Made by a program: the position numbers and the translations under genes. 64,000 nt of DNA from Pseudomonas sp. StFLB209. GTDB lineage: Bacteria > Pseudomonadota > Gammaproteobacteria > Pseudomonadales > Pseudomonadaceae. Below the pieces are notes generated by a model that saw only the letters and a program-made list of their open reading frames with translations, made no database searches and was not told the origin of the DNA. Below, piece after piece: positions 61,638-64,000 of this stretch. The stretch lies in assembly GCF_000829415.1 (NCBI RefSeq), contig NZ_AP014637.1, forward strand, positions 4,481,001 to 4,545,000, written 5' to 3'. How positions within the stretch are numbered: the first letter of the stretch is position 1; each line of letters opens with the position of its first letter.

Positions 61638-62398
61638 ACCCGATGAATAAAACCGTGATGCAGCAGATTCACCGTCACGCCGCTGCCTGCTACCCGCAGG
61701 AATGCTGCGGCGTGGTGATCCGCGAGCGTGGCCGGGCGGTGTATGTGCCGTGCCGCAACGACGCGCAAACCCCCAGCGAGCATTTCATCCTCAACGCCCA
61801 GGACCAGGCCGATGCCGAAGATCGCGGCGCGGTGCTGCTGATCGTGCACAGCCATCCCGACACCCCGGCGCAACCGAGCATGGCCGACCGGGTGAGCTGC
61901 GAGCTGCACGAAGTGCCGTGGCTGATCGTCAGTTGGCCGTCGGGCGAGGTCGAGCAGTTTCAGCCCTCGGGATATCAGGCGCCGCTACTGGGCCGCGCCT
62001 TTGCCCACGGCCTGCTGGACTGTTACGCGCTGTGCCGGGATTTCTACCAGCGCGAATGGGGCCTGACGCTGCCCAACTACCCGCGCCGCGACGGCTGGTG
62101 GAACAACGGCGAGAGCCTGTATGAGCGCTACTACCGCGAGGCCGGTTTCTACCCGGTCAACGAGCTGCGCAAGGGCGACATGCTGGTCATGCAGATCAAC
62201 GCCCCGGCACCCAACCATGCCGGTATCTACCTGGGCGATGGCCTGCTCAGCAGCCAACCCGAATTGCACCCGGCGCCGGGCACCTTCCTGCATCACCGCT
62301 ACAACAAGGCTTCCAGCCGTGACGTGTACGGCGGCATGTGGGCCGACTGCACGCGGCTGATCCTGCGCCACGAACGGGCGCCGCAGGTGCTGCCATGA
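61634..62398 (+). CDS. Tail assembly protein K: JAB/MPN protease plus NlpC/P60
   Basis: About 254 residues. The N-terminal part is a Mov34/MPN (JAB) metalloprotease with HSHPDTPAQPSMAD and ECCGVV motifs. The C-terminal part is an NlpC/P60 peptidase with Cys in LDCYALCRDFYQ and His in APNHAGIYLG. It acts at the tail tip and may cut peptidoglycan on entry. ATG 61634 overlaps gene L. Confidence 0.9.
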   Translation: MNPMNKTVMQQIHRHAAACYPQECCGVVIRERGRAVYVPCRNDAQTPSEHFILNAQDQADAEDRGAVLLIVHSHPDTPAQPSMADRVSCELHEVPWLIVSWPSGEVEQFQPSGYQAPLLGRAFAHGLLDCYALCRDFYQREWGLTLPNYPRRDGWWNNGESLYERYYREAGFYPVNELRKGDMLVMQINAPAPNHAGIYLGDGLLSSQPELHPAPGTFLHHRYNKASSRDVYGGMWADCTRLILRHERAPQVLP

Positions 62399-62982
62399 AC
62401 CGCCGTAGCGACGACCCGCCGGTGATCGAGGTGCGGCTGTACGGCGTGCTCGGTACGCGCTTCGGCCGGGTTCACCGGCTGGCAGTGCGTTCCGGTGCCG
62501 AGGCGATCCATGCGCTGTGCGTGATGGTACCGGGCTTCAAACGCTTCCTGCGGCTCTCGGAAGAACGCGGCCTGACCTTCGCGGTGTTTCGCGGGAGGCA
62601 CAACCTGCAGGAAGACGAACTGCCCATGCACTGCCGCAGCCTGGCGCCGATCCGCATCGCTCCGGTGGTGGTCGGCAGCAAATGGGGCAGCATCCTCTCG
62701 GCCGTGGCCGGTGTGGTGCTGATCGCCGTGGGTTTATACACCGGGCAATACCAGTTGGCCGCCATCGGCGCCGGGCTGCTGCTGGGCGGTGTCGCGACCA
62801 TGATGGCGCCGTCACCGGCCGGCCTGCTCAATCAGGAAGAGGACGGCAACAAACCCTCCTATGCGTTCGGCGGCGCAGTCACCACCACCGCCCAGGGCCG
62901 CTGCAAGCCGTTGCTGTATGGCGAGCGCGACATTGGCGGGGCGGTGGTCTCCGCCGGAATTTACGCGGAAGATCAGCAATAG
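62395..62982 (+). CDS. Tail assembly protein I
   Basis: A 195-residue protein: VIEVRLYGVLGTRFGRVHRL near the start, then a hydrophobic double segment (SILSAVAGVVLIAVGLYTGQ; LAAIGAGLLLGGVATMM) and a C-terminal KPLLYGERDIGGAVVSAGIY motif. It is typical of lambda gpI and overlaps gene K by four bases. Confidence 0.9.
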   Translation: MNRRSDDPPVIEVRLYGVLGTRFGRVHRLAVRSGAEAIHALCVMVPGFKRFLRLSEERGLTFAVFRGRHNLQEDELPMHCRSLAPIRIAPVVVGSKWGSILSAVAGVVLIAVGLYTGQYQLAAIGAGLLLGGVATMMAPSPAGLLNQEEDGNKPSYAFGGAVTTTAQGRCKPLLYGERDIGGAVVSAGIYAEDQQ

Positions 62983-62990
62983 GATCAGTG

Positions 62991-64000
62991 ATGCATAACC
63001 ACAATACTGCGCCGATCAGCGGCGCCAAAAGCGGGGCCAGCAAGCCCTACCAGCCCTACAAAGCCCCCGACACCGCGTTGTCCATCGCCACCGCCAAGCT
63101 GCTGTACATCCTCAGTGAAGGGCCGATTGTCGGGCCGGTCCACAGTCACCGTTCGGTCAAACTCGACGGCACGCCGCTGGTGGCCCCCGATGGCAGCGAG
63201 AACTTTCCCGGCAGCCGCTGGGACTTTCGGCCTGGCACCGTGGATCAGGACCACATGCCGGGCTTTCCGGCGATCGAGAACGAAATCACCCAGGGCCTGC
63301 CGGTCGAACTGACCTCGGCCACCGCCTGGACCCGGGCGATCAACGACGCTCAGCTGTCAGCGGTGCGCATTCGCTTGTCCTGGCCGCAACTCTGGGAACT
63401 GCGCAGCAATGGCGACCAGATCGGTTACCGCATCGAGTACGCCATCGATCTGTCGGTGGATGGCGGCAGCTTCATGCCGTACCTGACCGCTGCGGTGCAC
63501 GACAAAGGCACCAGCGAATACGAACGCAGCCACCGCATCGAACTGCCGGACGGCTTTAACAGCGCACTGGTCCGCGTGCGGCGCCTGACCCCCAATCGCA
63601 ACGACAGCAGCTTTGCCGACGTGATGCGCATCAAGGGCTTGACCGAGGTGATCGACGCCAAGCTGCGCTACCCGAACCTGGCCGTCGGTGCCTTGCAGTT
63701 CGATGCCTCGCAGTTCCAGAACATCCCGAAATTCAGCGTGCGCGCCCGTGGCCGGATCATCCGCGTGCCGAGCAACTACGACCCGGACAGCCGCGTCTAC
63801 GTCGGCCCGTGGGACGGCAGTTTCAAGCTGGCCTATTCAAACAACCCGGCCTGGGTCTGGTACGACCTGCTGTTGCACCGCCGCTATGGCCTGGGCCGAC
63901 GCATCAGCCCCGACATGGTCGACCGCTGGACCCTGTACGAAATCGGCCGCTACTGCGACGTCATGGTGCCCGATGGCAAAGGCGGGCAGGAGCCGCGCAT
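62991..64000 (+). CDS. Tail tip/host specificity protein J, N-terminal part (cut by window end)
   Basis: Open from ATG 62991 to the window end, about 336 residues visible. The start (AKLLYILSEGPIVGPV near residue 35) and YDLLLHRRYGLGRRISPDMV match the N-terminus of gpJ. It forms the central tail fibre that decides host range; the receptor-binding C-terminus lies outside. Confidence 0.92.
   Translation, partial: MHNHNTAPISGAKSGASKPYQPYKAPDTALSIATAKLLYILSEGPIVGPVHSHRSVKLDGTPLVAPDGSENFPGSRWDFRPGTVDQDHMPGFPAIENEITQGLPVELTSATAWTRAINDAQLSAVRIRLSWPQLWELRSNGDQIGYRIEYAIDLSVDGGSFMPYLTAAVHDKGTSEYERSHRIELPDGFNSALVRVRRLTPNRNDSSFADVMRIKGLTEVIDAKLRYPNLAVGALQFDASQFQNIPKFSVRARGRIIRVPSNYDPDSRVYVGPWDGSFKLAYSNNPAWVWYDLLLHRRYGLGRRISPDMVDRWTLYEIGRYCDVMVPDGKGGQEPR

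Noticed and set aside
33536..64000. Cluster read as an R- or F-type tailocin
   Set aside because: Integrase, replication, terminase, portal, protease and capsid genes are present, so it is a complete-type prophage, not a tailocin.

Overview
The window is a Pseudomonas chromosome segment, most like the P. fluorescens group. The evidence is the gacA-uvrC-pgsA-tRNA-Gly-tRNA-Cys order, the treS/glgB pair, the yejABEF operon, REP-type inverted repeats, and high-GC codon use throughout the core. All assignments come from reading the translations and nucleotide patterns by eye; nothing was searched against a database.

Core chromosome, about 1-29340. In order: the end of a TreS-maltokinase fusion gene coupled to glgB (alpha-glucan synthesis); an MFS exporter; an exported lactonase-fold beta-propeller; and a YbiT-type ABC-F ATPase with a TTG start. 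A small accessory patch at 8.8-11.4 kb holds an integrase remnant, a RelE/HigA-type toxin-antitoxin pair, a frameshifted membrane gene and a 49-aa acidic protein. Next come a paralogous L36 protein, a Gdx/SugE exporter behind a likely guanidine-II riboswitch, a hemerythrin protein, a parvulin, a PilT/PilU ATPase, a YdcZ-type transporter divergent from a LysR regulator, the yejABEF peptide importer, a second parvulin, and a class I DAHP synthase. The DAHP synthase sits behind an aromatic-codon leader peptide and a strong terminator, which looks like an attenuator. A divergent pair of phage-type regulators precedes gacA-uvrC-pgsA and the two tRNAs.

Accessory block, about 29340-33500. An AT-rich NACHT-type STAND ATPase with C-terminal pentapeptide repeats (a likely anti-phage gene) stands alone downstream of tRNA-Cys. 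A short element with 23-bp near-perfect inverted repeats (MITE-like) follows.

Prophage, about 33536 to the window end (incomplete). It is a lambda/HK97-organised siphovirus. The leftward early operon (38216 down to 33536) carries integrase, DUF4224, a cytosine methyltransferase, a degenerate HD protein, a PrtN-like activator and a KilAC-like regulator. CI-like and Cro-like genes flank a perfect GTTAACC-N5-GGTTAAC operator. An identical-arm operator lies upstream of the leftward operon, so both early promoters are probably under one repressor. The rightward genes run CII, DksA/TraR zinc finger, primase-helicase, antiterminator-like protein, holin, HNH, terminase, portal, protease, capsid, connectors, tail tube, tail chaperones with a GGGAAAC slippery site, tape measure, and tail-tip proteins M, L, K, I and J (J is cut by the window end). 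A lipoprotein and a second HNH nuclease are inserted between the tail chaperone and the tape measure.

Most notable system: between the left operator and the repressor gene lies a retron-like cassette at 38.4-40.2 kb. It has a boxA-like sequence, a structured RNA that can be folded by eye into an msr/msd-like layout, an 83-aa protein with a very basic N-terminus and hydrophobic C-terminus, and a retron-type reverse transcriptase (NAXXH, FADD and ITG motifs). The small protein matches no retron effector class I recognise and is a candidate new effector. With the NACHT gene, the window holds two likely anti-phage systems next to or inside one prophage.
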